Of a stretch of DNA of 12,746 nt, positions 1 to 6,904 are shown in pieces. This DNA comes from Lachnospiraceae bacterium. GTDB lineage: Bacteria; Bacillota; Clostridia; Lachnospirales; Lachnospiraceae. A program made the translations under genes and the position numbers. Each line of letters begins with the position of its first letter. The stretch's first letter is position 1. The stretch covers positions 1 through 12,746 of the forward strand of contig JAIECC010000047.1 in assembly GCA_029068665.1 (NCBI GenBank), in the 5' to 3' direction. A model generated the notes under the pieces. That model was not told the origin of the DNA. It did not search any database and was given only the letters and a program-made list of their open reading frames with translations.

Positions 1-359
1 AACATATTCATCCCCAAAAGAGTATAGCCTGCCAGCTGTAAGACAGTTGACAGCCCGCTTGCCATTATAATATTCCCTGCTTCTAAAGGCCCGGCATACT
101 GCCAGATGCTGCTGTATAAATGAAAAAATACAAAAATAATCAGAGTACAGATGATATTAATAGGCAGATATTTCAACATCATCTGAATGTATTGTAATTC
201 CACTGCCGCCCAGTTCAGATTAAATCGCAGTAAAATCGTTAATCCGCTTGCCAGTATGATTGCAAATATGTCATACAGAACCAACAAAATCCGCCGTACC
301 AGCAGCTGTTGATCAAAGGGCTCTTCCTTTTTTCGTTTCAAGTAACTTTTCAGACTCAT
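1..359 (-). CDS. Membrane NDP-sugar epimerase/dehydratase, EpsC/FlaA1/CapD type (N-terminal part only)
   Basis: This gene runs off the left edge. Reading leftward from an ATG at 359-357 gives 119 codons with no stop. The product begins with a basic, hydrophilic stretch (MSLKSYLKRKKEE). Hydrophobic segments follow at about residues 23-45 (including LYDIFAIILASGLTILLRF), 65-82 and 97-117. This order, with the 'LYD...LA...LRF' pattern in the first helix, is what the membrane anchor of EpsC/FlaA1-like polysaccharide biosynthesis proteins looks like. In that family a cytoplasmic Rossmann domain follows and interconverts or dehydrates UDP-sugars for capsule, exopolysaccharide or glycan synthesis; here it lies outside the window. 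The start codon is 3 nt after the glmM stop, so the two are probably co-transcribed. The nearest Shine-Dalgarno-like stretch (AAAGGA) lies inside the end of glmM and is spaced rather long. The family call rests on the membrane region alone. Confidence 0.72.
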   Translation of the reverse strand, partial: MSLKSYLKRKKEEPFDQQLLVRRILLVLYDIFAIILASGLTILLRFNLNWAAVELQYIQMMLKYLPINIICTLIIFVFFHLYSSIWQYAGPLEAGNIIMASGLSTVLQLAGYTLLGMNM

Positions 360-362
360 TTT

Positions 363-1715
363 CTAAACACTGTGTCCTTTCGCCTTCAGTAAATCCACCA
401 CCTGATATACATAATGGTTACAAAGTTCATCGGTTTTTGCCTCTACCATGACCCGAATCACCGGTTCCGTTCCGCTTTCCCGAATCAAACTCCGTCCCTC
501 ACTGCCCAGTTCTTCTTCAATCCTTGCCACCATGGCACATACATCCTCATCCGCCCTTGCCTCCGGCTTGCTCTTTACCTTTACGTTTACAAGAAGCTGT
601 GGGTAAATGGTTAAATCATGGAATAATTCCGATGCTCTCTGCTTACTTTCCAGCATGACCTCCATGATCTTCAAAGATGTCAGCACACCGTCACCGGTGG
701 TAGCAAACTTACTGAAAATAATATGTCCGGACTGTTCTCCCCCTAAGGAGTGTCCGTTTTCCATCATATTTTCATACACATATTTATCACCAACTGCCGT
801 CTTTTCATACTTTATACCGCAGCGGTCAAAGGCTTTATATAAGCCTAAATTGGACATAACCGTTGTCACTACCGTGTCATTGGATAATTCACCTCTGGAC
901 TTCAGGTATTTGCCGCACATATATAATATCTTATCACCGTCAATGATTTCACCCTTATCATCCACTGCCAGGCAGCGGTCGGCATCGCCATCATAAGCAA
1001 AACCGATATCCAGTCCTTTCTCTTTTACAAAGTTCTGCAGCACTTCAATATGAGTGGAACCACAATGATCATTGATATTCACTCCATCCGGTTCCGCATG
1101 AATCACATAGGTCTTCGCCCCCAAAGCCTCAAATACATACTTTGCTACGGTAGAAGAAGCACCGTTAGCGCAATCCAGACCCACCCGTACATTCTTAAAG
1201 GAATGAGTGGCCAGAGTCATCAAATAACCAATATAGCGGTTTCTGCCGCTGGCATAATCGGTAGTTCGTCCAATATGCTCTCTGGTTGCCAGAGGAATTT
1301 CATCTAATAAACCATCAATGTAAGCCTCAATCTGATTTTCTACTCCTGCATCCATCTTAGAACCATTACCGTTAATGATTTTAATCCCGTTATCATAAAA
1401 AGGATTGTGGCTGGCTGAAATCATAATACCACAGTCAAATTCATCCACTCTGGTAATGTAAGATACTCCCGGTGTTGGGGTTACATGCATCAAACATACA
1501 TCTGCCCCGCTTGCCGTCAGACCGGATACCAGTGCATATTCAAACATGTAACTGGATCTCCTAGTATCCTTACCGATTACGACTCTTGCCCTGCCATCTG
1601 TCTTCTGCTTTCCATAGTAGTATCCTAAAAAACGTCCTACCTTATAAGCATGTTCTACCGTTAAATCTATATTTGCCTCTCCCCGGAAGCCGTCTGTTCC
1701 AAAATATTTACCCAT
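363..1715 (-). CDS. glmM: Phosphoglucosamine mutase
   Basis: Converts glucosamine-6-phosphate to glucosamine-1-phosphate, the step before UDP-GlcNAc in peptidoglycan and envelope sugar synthesis; cytoplasmic. The 450-residue product has the usual family length and all four hallmark motifs. These are the phosphoserine loop ISASHNP with Ser102 (the same number as the E. coli catalytic serine), the Mg-binding DGDADR at 242-247, the sugar-binding GGEQSGH at 325-331, and the phosphate-binding RESGTEP at 412-418. The frame stays open to an ATG at 1745, but I chose 1715 for three reasons. The protein then begins MGKYFGTDGFRG, as family members do. An AAAGGA ribosome site (1731-1726) sits 10 nt upstream. 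The predicted transcription start near 1747 leaves no room for a leader before 1745. The EpsC-like gene follows after 3 nt, consistent with an envelope-sugar transcription unit. Confidence 0.97.
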   Translation of the reverse strand: MGKYFGTDGFRGEANIDLTVEHAYKVGRFLGYYYGKQKTDGRARVVIGKDTRRSSYMFEYALVSGLTASGADVCLMHVTPTPGVSYITRVDEFDCGIMISASHNPFYDNGIKIINGNGSKMDAGVENQIEAYIDGLLDEIPLATREHIGRTTDYASGRNRYIGYLMTLATHSFKNVRVGLDCANGASSTVAKYVFEALGAKTYVIHAEPDGVNINDHCGSTHIEVLQNFVKEKGLDIGFAYDGDADRCLAVDDKGEIIDGDKILYMCGKYLKSRGELSNDTVVTTVMSNLGLYKAFDRCGIKYEKTAVGDKYVYENMMENGHSLGGEQSGHIIFSKFATTGDGVLTSLKIMEVMLESKQRASELFHDLTIYPQLLVNVKVKSKPEARADEDVCAMVARIEEELGSEGRSLIRESGTEPVIRVMVEAKTDELCNHYVYQVVDLLKAKGHSV

Positions 1716-1753
1716 TCTGATCTGTTCCTTTCTATGTAGCAACATATTAGTTT

Positions 1754-1782
1754 ATTATAGGATATTTTATCCAATTAGGCAA
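1754..1782 (-). promoter_or_regulatory. Promoter of glmM
   Basis: On the minus strand, TTGCCT (1782-1777) and a perfect TATAAT (1759-1754) are separated by 17 nt, a near-consensus vegetative sigma promoter. Transcription would begin around 1747 and give a 5' leader of about 30 nt that includes the glmM ribosome site. The spacer holds a small perfect inverted repeat (GGATA-TTT-TATCC, 1760-1772). Confidence 0.7.
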
Positions 1783-1801
1783 GGTATGTTCACAATACCT
1801 T
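1781..1801. repeat. 21-bp hyphenated palindrome between divergent promoters, possible operator
   Basis: AAGGTAT and ATACCTT form perfect 7-bp arms around a 7-nt centre. The left arm overlaps the -35 box of the glmM promoter, and the right arm lies about 25 bp from the -35 box of the lipid kinase promoter. The position suits a regulator that blocks glmM transcription or acts on both genes. No regulator gene is present in the window, so the role is inferred from position only. Confidence 0.4.
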
Positions 1802-1825
1802 AATAATTCTTTTAGATTCTTAATA

Positions 1826-1854
1826 TTGTTAATTTTTTCCGGATATACTATACT
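1826..1854 (+). promoter_or_regulatory. Promoter of the lipid kinase gene
   Basis: TTGTTA (1826-1831) and TATACT (1849-1854) are separated by 17 nt. A second TATACT at 1844-1849 overlaps but would leave only a 12-nt spacer. Transcription would start near 1861, giving a leader of about 44 nt that carries the GGAGGA ribosome site at 1891-1896. Confidence 0.6.
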
Positions 1855-1904
1855 ACATACATATAAAATTATAGGAACACTTGCTAATCTGGAGGAATGC
1901 TTCT

Positions 1905-2792
1905 ATGAAAGAAATGTTATTTATTTTGAATCCCGCTGCCGGAAGAACCCATATTAAAAACCGTTTATTTGATATTATTAATGCATTTTCGGAGGCAGAT
2001 TTCCGGGTAACTGTTTTTCCTACTCGTCAGCCCAATGACGGAAAAAGCATTGTTATATCCGAAGGCAGCGACTATGATCTGATTGTCTGTGCCGGCGGGG
2101 ATGGTACTCTGGATAATGTGGTAACCGGATTTATGATGAGCAAATGCGAAAAACCACTGGGTTATATTCCAGCCGGTTCTACCAATGATTTTGCCCGAAG
2201 CTTAGGGATTCCCTTAGACCCTATGGCTGCAGTAACCAATATTACAAGCGGACACCCTTTTCCCATTGATGTAGGCTCTTTTAACAAGCATGATTATTTC
2301 ATCTATGTTGCTGCCTTTGGTGCTTTTACGGAAATATCTTATTCTACGGACCAGCAGGTGAAGAACATATTTGGTCATGCCGCCTATATCATGAAGGGCA
2401 TCCGCAGTCTGAACAATGTCACTACCTATCAGGCTGTTATACGCTATGATGATGTAGAGATTACAGACAATTTTATATATGCCATGATTACCAATTCTCT
2501 TTCTGTAGGCGGAATGCGGAATGTAGTTCTTGCAGATGATGTAAAATTCGATGATGGAATCTTTGAATGCCTGCTCATTAAAACCCCGACAAATCCCATT
2601 GAATTACAGGCTATTATCAACTCTCTGCTTATCAGTGAGGTGAATGAAAAATATATGTACTGCTTCAAAGCCTCAAGGCTTGAAATCATATCCGAAGAAG
2701 ACATCCCATGGGTCATGGATGGTGAATTCGGCGGCGAACACAAGGAAGTGGTTATTGAAAATCATCAAAAGGCGATTCAGATTATTCGTTAA
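1905..2792 (+). CDS. Diacylglycerol kinase-like lipid kinase (DagK/YegS/BmrU family)
   Basis: A soluble ATP-dependent lipid kinase of the DAGK catalytic family, probably phosphorylating diacylglycerol or a related lipid at the inner face of the membrane to recycle it into phospholipid synthesis. The 295-residue protein has family length. It starts with the typical strand and loop FILNPAAG (6-13), carries the nucleotide-binding GGDGT at 64-68 and GSTND at 91-95, and has a late acidic DGE motif at 272-274. The frame opens at a TTG at 1881, but the ATG at 1905 has a GGAGGA site 8 nt upstream and gives the canonical N-terminus. It is the only plus-strand gene; it diverges from glmM and converges on the histidine kinase gene. 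The exact lipid substrate cannot be read from sequence, and sphingolipid or undecaprenol-type substrates are known or suggested for relatives. No U-tract terminator follows it on its own strand. Confidence 0.9.
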   Translation: MKEMLFILNPAAGRTHIKNRLFDIINAFSEADFRVTVFPTRQPNDGKSIVISEGSDYDLIVCAGGDGTLDNVVTGFMMSKCEKPLGYIPAGSTNDFARSLGIPLDPMAAVTNITSGHPFPIDVGSFNKHDYFIYVAAFGAFTEISYSTDQQVKNIFGHAAYIMKGIRSLNNVTTYQAVIRYDDVEITDNFIYAMITNSLSVGGMRNVVLADDVKFDDGIFECLLIKTPTNPIELQAIINSLLISEVNEKYMYCFKASRLEIISEEDIPWVMDGEFGGEHKEVVIENHQKAIQIIR

Positions 2793-2810
2793 TTCCAGAG
2801 AACCAATCAC

Positions 2811-2839
2811 AACAAAACGGACTATCCGAGGATAGTCCG
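2811..2839 (-). terminator. Rho-independent terminator of the histidine kinase transcript
   Basis: CGGACTATCC (2818-2827) and GGATAGTCCG (2830-2839) are perfect 10-nt inverted arms separated by 2 nt, which in RNA means about 9 bp with a tetraloop. On the minus strand the stem is followed directly by TTTTGTTGT, a U-rich tail, and it lies 32 nt after the kinase stop codon. On the plus strand the stem is followed by AAACAAAG, so it would not be a classical terminator for the convergent lipid kinase. Confidence 0.8.
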
Positions 2840-2870
2840 AAACAAAGTATTTATGAAAAAGTTCTTATTC

Positions 2871-5804
2871 TTAGTAAATATCAACGATGGCTTTGCTCCA
2901 GTACGCAGCAATTTTAGTGCACATATCAAAATCGCCGTTTTTCGCCGCTTCCTGCAATTTCTGGAAATAGGCCTTATTAATGCCGGAATACAGAAATGAG
3001 TTTTTCGCCATTTTTTCTATAACAGCATCCACCTCAAGTGTGTCGAATTTGTCCAGAGCATTTTGCAGATTGCCCAGCATATGAATAGTTTTATCGCCGT
3101 CGGAAACGGAACCGCCAAGGGTTGTCCTCCATTGGTTGACAATATTCAGACAGTCGTCGATATTGCCTTCTTCCGCCGCTTTTTTCAGCTGTTCAAAGAA
3201 ATCCACGCTTTCCCCGGAATATTTGAATTTCGACATTTCCTCTATAACCTCATCGACCTGAAGCGTATCGAATGCGTCGAGAGCCACCTGCATTTTTTCA
3301 ATCATATCCAGTATTTCTTCCATTTGCGCAAAGCGTTCCTCGACCTGAGCAACATCGGTAAAATAAGGCTTCAGCGCCTCCTTCAACTGCAAATATTCCT
3401 CAAGCATGGTCCCTGTTTTCTCATTGATAAGCGCAATATTTTCATCATTGCCCGCCTTTTCCATTTCGGCGGCAATTTCGGAAATATGATCTGCACCAAT
3501 CTGCCGTGAGGTACTTTTCAGTGCATGAACCTCAACGGTGTAATCCCGCCAGCGTTCCGCAGCCTTATATTCAAGTATCGCATTGTATTTTTGGTCGATT
3601 GCACAGAAATATTCCTTAAGAACGAACCAAAACATCTTCTCGCTTCCAAGCCGTGATATCGCTTCTTTTGTGTTAAGCTCCTTAATATTCACCGTATCGG
3701 AACTGCTGCCCGAATCAGTCATATCCTGTGCAGAACCGTTGGAAACACTTGCTTTATCTACAGGAAGTATCTTTTCTTTCGGCAGCCATTTTTTCAGCTT
3801 TGAGACTATATCCTTTACATCAATTGGCTTTGGGACAAAATCGTTCATACCCTCTTTTATGAACATTTCCTTTGCTCTGCCTATAGCGTTTGCCGTCAGT
3901 GCTATAATAGGAACATCGTTATAGCTTGGCACAAGCTGTCTGATAATATGAGTCGCTTCAATGCCGTCAACTTCAGGCATCATATGATCCATAAAAATAA
4001 GATCATAGTTGATATAACGTGTTTTTTCGATGGCTTCTGCTGCACTGGAGGCAAGGTCTATATTCATATTCAGCGGTTCAAGCAGACCCTTTGCAACGGT
4101 AAGGTTTATGGAGTTGTCGTCAACAACGAGAATATGGGCATCGGGAGCAACAAATGTAAAGCTGTCGCCTTCGGTGATATCACTCTCGAAACTTATTTCC
4201 TTTATTCCCATTGCGTTGTAAAGGCTTAGGGAGTAGACAGGCTTGCTGATAACCTGCACGTTGGGAATATCTATCGCAGCAATTCTGTCGTAATCGGCAA
4301 GTACAAGGCACTGCATATCAGGACATTTAGACAGAACATTCTGTACGGTCTCAGTGAAAAAGAGCTTTTCAACAATCAGGTAATCGGCCTTCAGCTCCTC
4401 ACCTATGCTATCATCTGCAAGGTCCGTATATTCCGCTCCTATCCATTTCAGATCTCTGATAAGCTGTCTTTTAACATAATCGTTGCCTACCAGAACCGCT
4501 GTTTTAAAGGATTTTTTAAGCTTGGGAACAATAGGCGTTGCATCAATGATTTTCTGCGGAACTTCAAAGTAAAAGGTTGTTCCCTTTTCATATTCGCTTT
4601 CAACAGAAATGTTTCCTCCCATAAGGTCCAGAAGCTGCCGCGAGATTGCAAGTCCCAGACCTGTTCCCTCGATATTTCTGTTGCGCTTGCTGTCCACCTG
4701 CTGGAACGAATTGAAAAGCTTGTGCATATCTTCTTTTTTAATACCTATGCCCGTGTCGCTTACTTCAGTCTTCATAACTGCGGTATCTTTATCCTTAAGT
4801 TCAAAATCTATTTTTAAGTGTACTTCGCCTTGATTGGTAAATTTAACCGCGTTGGTAAGCAGATTGAGTATGATCTGATGTATTCTCACGTTGTCGCCAT
4901 ACAGGCTTTTGGGCAGGTCGGGAGATATATCCATTGTAAATTCGATCTCCTCGCTGCCGATACGGCTGTTTACAATGCTGGTAAAATCGTTTATGAGCGA
5001 AAGCGGCTCGTATTCGACCTCCACAATATCCATCTTACCCGATTCGATCTTTGAAAAATCAAGAATATCGTTAATAATTACAAGCAGATTTTTGCTTGAG
5101 GCTTTTATCTGGTGTACGTATTCTCTTGCGGCAGTAGACATTTCCTCGCGCAGAGCAAGATCTGAAAGCCCCAGGACTGCATTCATAGGAGTACGTATCT
5201 CATGGCTCATATTGGCAAGGAAATCCGATTTCATATGGGAAGCTTTTTCCAGCTCCAGATTGCTTTGGTGGAGAGCGTAGCCTTTATAAGCGATATTTGA
5301 AAGAATCATTGCAAGCGTACAAAGGAAACTGGAAGCCTTCTCCACTCGCTCTTTGCTTACAATAGGAACCTTTTTCACAGCTTCCTCATATTCGTCCGGA
5401 TCAATGCCAAGCTCCACGGCTGTTTCTCTTATTTTCTCAAGATTGGGAGGTTCGGTAAGAACCTGACCGCCGATAAAGCTGCCCACCATTTCTCCATTAG
5501 CTATAATCGGTGCCGCAAAATCCATCAGTCCGGCGTGGCAGTAATAAGAACAGGCACTGCCTTTTGCATAGGTAAGCTGGGCACCGTGCATATCGCACTT
5601 TTCACATCGTTTGCGTCCAAGCTCTGTAGGACGTGTATACTTAAAACAGAAATCTGTAAAATTAGAGCCTTCCGTAACCGCAACACCATTGCTGTCTGAA
5701 GTAAGGGCCGCCATACCCATCAGATTCGAAAAAGCGTCCTGGAGTTGCTGAAGTACATCTACATCTATTAAATCAGTGATATGTAAATTATTTTCCTTAT
5801 CCAT
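2871..5804 (-). CDS. Soluble hybrid histidine kinase: PocR - HisKA - HATPase - degenerate receiver - receiver - Hpt - tandem C-terminal repeats
   Basis: A 977-residue phosphorelay sensor. Residues about 10-175 match a PocR sensory domain, with Cys53, Cys67, Cys70, Cys85 and Cys89, a cluster that could bind metal or sense redox. The dimerisation domain has the phosphoacceptor His201 in SHEIRTPMN. The ATPase domain has its N-box at Asn314/Asn318, DTGIGI at 350-355 and GTGLGL at 380-385. Residues about 434-535 look like a receiver that lacks the acceptor Asp but keeps a terminal Lys521-Pro. The next receiver is complete: Asp562/563, acceptor Asp606, Thr637, Lys659. An Hpt domain follows with His760 in HALKS. 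Residues 828-972 hold two similar units of about 70 residues. No signal peptide or clear membrane helix is seen, so it is probably cytosolic. The ATG at 5804 is the first start after an in-frame stop, but its ribosome site is poor (AGGA only 2 nt away). The ligand is unknown; PocR-type domains are thought to bind small organic molecules. Confidence 0.93.
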   Translation of the reverse strand: MDKENNLHITDLIDVDVLQQLQDAFSNLMGMAALTSDSNGVAVTEGSNFTDFCFKYTRPTELGRKRCEKCDMHGAQLTYAKGSACSYYCHAGLMDFAAPIIANGEMVGSFIGGQVLTEPPNLEKIRETAVELGIDPDEYEEAVKKVPIVSKERVEKASSFLCTLAMILSNIAYKGYALHQSNLELEKASHMKSDFLANMSHEIRTPMNAVLGLSDLALREEMSTAAREYVHQIKASSKNLLVIINDILDFSKIESGKMDIVEVEYEPLSLINDFTSIVNSRIGSEEIEFTMDISPDLPKSLYGDNVRIHQIILNLLTNAVKFTNQGEVHLKIDFELKDKDTAVMKTEVSDTGIGIKKEDMHKLFNSFQQVDSKRNRNIEGTGLGLAISRQLLDLMGGNISVESEYEKGTTFYFEVPQKIIDATPIVPKLKKSFKTAVLVGNDYVKRQLIRDLKWIGAEYTDLADDSIGEELKADYLIVEKLFFTETVQNVLSKCPDMQCLVLADYDRIAAIDIPNVQVISKPVYSLSLYNAMGIKEISFESDITEGDSFTFVAPDAHILVVDDNSINLTVAKGLLEPLNMNIDLASSAAEAIEKTRYINYDLIFMDHMMPEVDGIEATHIIRQLVPSYNDVPIIALTANAIGRAKEMFIKEGMNDFVPKPIDVKDIVSKLKKWLPKEKILPVDKASVSNGSAQDMTDSGSSSDTVNIKELNTKEAISRLGSEKMFWFVLKEYFCAIDQKYNAILEYKAAERWRDYTVEVHALKSTSRQIGADHISEIAAEMEKAGNDENIALINEKTGTMLEEYLQLKEALKPYFTDVAQVEERFAQMEEILDMIEKMQVALDAFDTLQVDEVIEEMSKFKYSGESVDFFEQLKKAAEEGNIDDCLNIVNQWRTTLGGSVSDGDKTIHMLGNLQNALDKFDTLEVDAVIEKMAKNSFLYSGINKAYFQKLQEAAKNGDFDMCTKIAAYWSKAIVDIY

Positions 5805-5828
5805 TATCCTGATGCGACCCCAAGCCTA

Positions 5829-5857
5829 TGTATATTCTTAATTTAATCAAGCGGCAA
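5829..5857 (-). promoter_or_regulatory. Possible internal promoter for the histidine kinase
   Basis: In the 126-nt gap between the regulator and kinase genes, TTGCCG (5857-5852) and TATACA (5834-5829) are 17 nt apart on the minus strand, each matching 4 of 6 consensus bases. It could give the kinase separate expression with a very short leader. Co-transcription with the upstream regulator is equally possible. Confidence 0.3.
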
Positions 5858-5886
5858 AAGGGGATTATCTCCTTTCAGAATTATTT

Positions 5887-5941
5887 TGATTGGCTTTATC
5901 ACGAATATTTTCAGTATTTTCGATAATCGGTTAACCAATCA
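5887..5941 (-). repeat. Imperfect long inverted repeat at the regulator-kinase junction
   Basis: TGATTGG (5887-5893) pairs with CCAATCA (5935-5941), and TTATC (5896-5900) pairs with GATAA (5922-5926) inside it, with a few further short matches toward the centre. It covers the last codons of the response regulator and the start of the gap. There is no U-tract, so it is not a standard terminator. As RNA it could protect or attenuate the message between the two genes. Confidence 0.35.
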
Positions 5942-6785
5942 GATTGGTGACCATAGAGAAAAGCTTATCCATATCGATAGGTTTCAGCAAATATCCATGA
6001 GGCTTAAGCGCCATAACCTCCATGATCTTTCCTCTTTCGGAAATTCCCGTCAGAAAGCACACCGGAATATGGGATAGTTTGGGATTTCTTTTTATTTTCC
6101 TGAACACCTCCGCACCTGTTTCAACTGGCATTTCGTAATCCAGAATAATCAGGTCGACATCTTGGGATTCAAGGAATTTTTCAGCAGAAACGCCGCTGAC
6201 CATAGCTGTAACATCATAATTATCACTTAGGGCGGTTTTCAGCATTTTTAGTATTATGCGGTCATCGTCAATCACAAGGATATGCTTTCTTTCCGGCTTT
6301 TCCGCGATGACAGCGGCGGCTTTCTCTTCTTCTTTTTCATTTGCAATGACCGTAGCAGCATTCGCTTCGCTAGCTGCTTTTCTTACTTCCTCTTGAACTT
6401 GGGCTTCTTTCTTCTCGTCAAAATGGCGCGTTATTCTCAAAACAAGGTTATCGACAGAGATCGGACGGCGTATGATAATATCTGCGTCTGCCATGAACAA
6501 CGGTTTTTTGGCAAGTTCATCGCAGGTTTTTGCGTCGCAGATAAGGAAAATACCTGCGCCGTTATAGGCCTTATCTTTTTTCAGCTCACTGATCTGAGGT
6601 AAAATACTGCTATGTTCGGAATTCACAAAGCAAACATAAGCATCAGGATTAAAAAGCTCGAAATGTCCGACAATATCCCGCCAGCACGGTGTTGTGCTGA
6701 GCGATTCGAAAAACGCTTCCGTTTGCTGGATAAAGTCCATGATCAATGAAGGATTATTTCCGCTTACAAGAATTTTATATTTCAT
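5931..6785 (-). CDS. Response regulator with two receiver-like domains and no output domain
   Basis: A 284-residue protein, probably a phosphotransfer partner of the hybrid kinase encoded just downstream. Residues 165-284 form a complete receiver with acidic residues Asp173/Asp174, acceptor Asp216 in the sequence ILDYEMP, Thr246 and Lys268-Pro. Residues 1-123 look like a second receiver that has lost its chemistry: no Asp stands at the acceptor position (AYVCFVN, 49-55), and an Arg-Arg-Pro (106-108) replaces the usual Lys-Pro. A charged Ala/Glu-rich linker (about 124-165), probably helical or coiled coil, joins them. There is no DNA-binding or enzymatic domain, so it most likely acts by protein contact or as a phosphate shuttle. 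The ATG at 6785 has an AAAGGA site (6802-6797) 11 nt upstream. The kinase gene follows after 126 nt. Confidence 0.87.
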   Translation of the reverse strand: MKYKILVSGNNPSLIMDFIQQTEAFFESLSTTPCWRDIVGHFELFNPDAYVCFVNSEHSSILPQISELKKDKAYNGAGIFLICDAKTCDELAKKPLFMADADIIIRRPISVDNLVLRITRHFDEKKEAQVQEEVRKAASEANAATVIANEKEEEKAAAVIAEKPERKHILVIDDDRIILKMLKTALSDNYDVTAMVSGVSAEKFLESQDVDLIILDYEMPVETGAEVFRKIKRNPKLSHIPVCFLTGISERGKIMEVMALKPHGYLLKPIDMDKLFSMVTNLIG

Positions 6786-6816
6786 AAAAAATCAAGTCCT
6801 TTCATAATGAATACTG

Positions 6817-6838
6817 CTGGTACACTTTTTAATACCAG
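6817..6838. repeat. Inverted repeat in the leader of the response regulator gene
   Basis: CTGGTA (6817-6822) and TACCAG (6833-6838) are perfect 6-bp arms around a 10-nt AT-rich loop. They lie between the putative promoter and the ribosome site of the response regulator. The repeat could be an operator or an RNA hairpin; nothing else supports either. Confidence 0.3.
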
Positions 6839-6857
6839 TCAACAGATACACGAATCC

Positions 6858-6892
6858 ATTATATGGTATATTACAAAAGCAATAATTGTCAA
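6858..6892 (-). promoter_or_regulatory. Probable promoter of the response regulator-kinase unit
   Basis: A perfect TTGACA (6892-6887) on the minus strand is followed after 16 nt by TATACC (6870-6865). A perfect TATAAT (6863-6858) also follows, but at 23 nt, which is too far for the same -35 box. The region starts 12 nt past the queC stop and no terminator separates them, so read-through from the preQ0 operon is also possible. Confidence 0.5.
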
Positions 6893-6904
6893 TAGTATGT
6901 TATT

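Noticed and set aside
1716..1745. Upstream ATG extending GlmM by 10 residues
   Set aside because: The ATG coincides with the predicted transcription start, the extension is not family-like, and the 1715 ATG has a good ribosome site.
2811..2839. Bidirectional terminator also serving the lipid kinase gene
   Set aside because: On the plus strand the stem is followed by AAACAAAG rather than a U-run, so only the minus-strand role is supported.
3063..3509. 148-codon plus-strand open frame opposite the kinase C-terminus
   Set aside because: Antisense to a clear coding region with repeat structure; no domain, no ribosome site.
2793..6904. Transposon or genomic island carrying the phosphorelay genes
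   Set aside because: No transposase, integrase, tRNA gene or flanking direct repeat was found, so it is kept only as a low-interest composition question.
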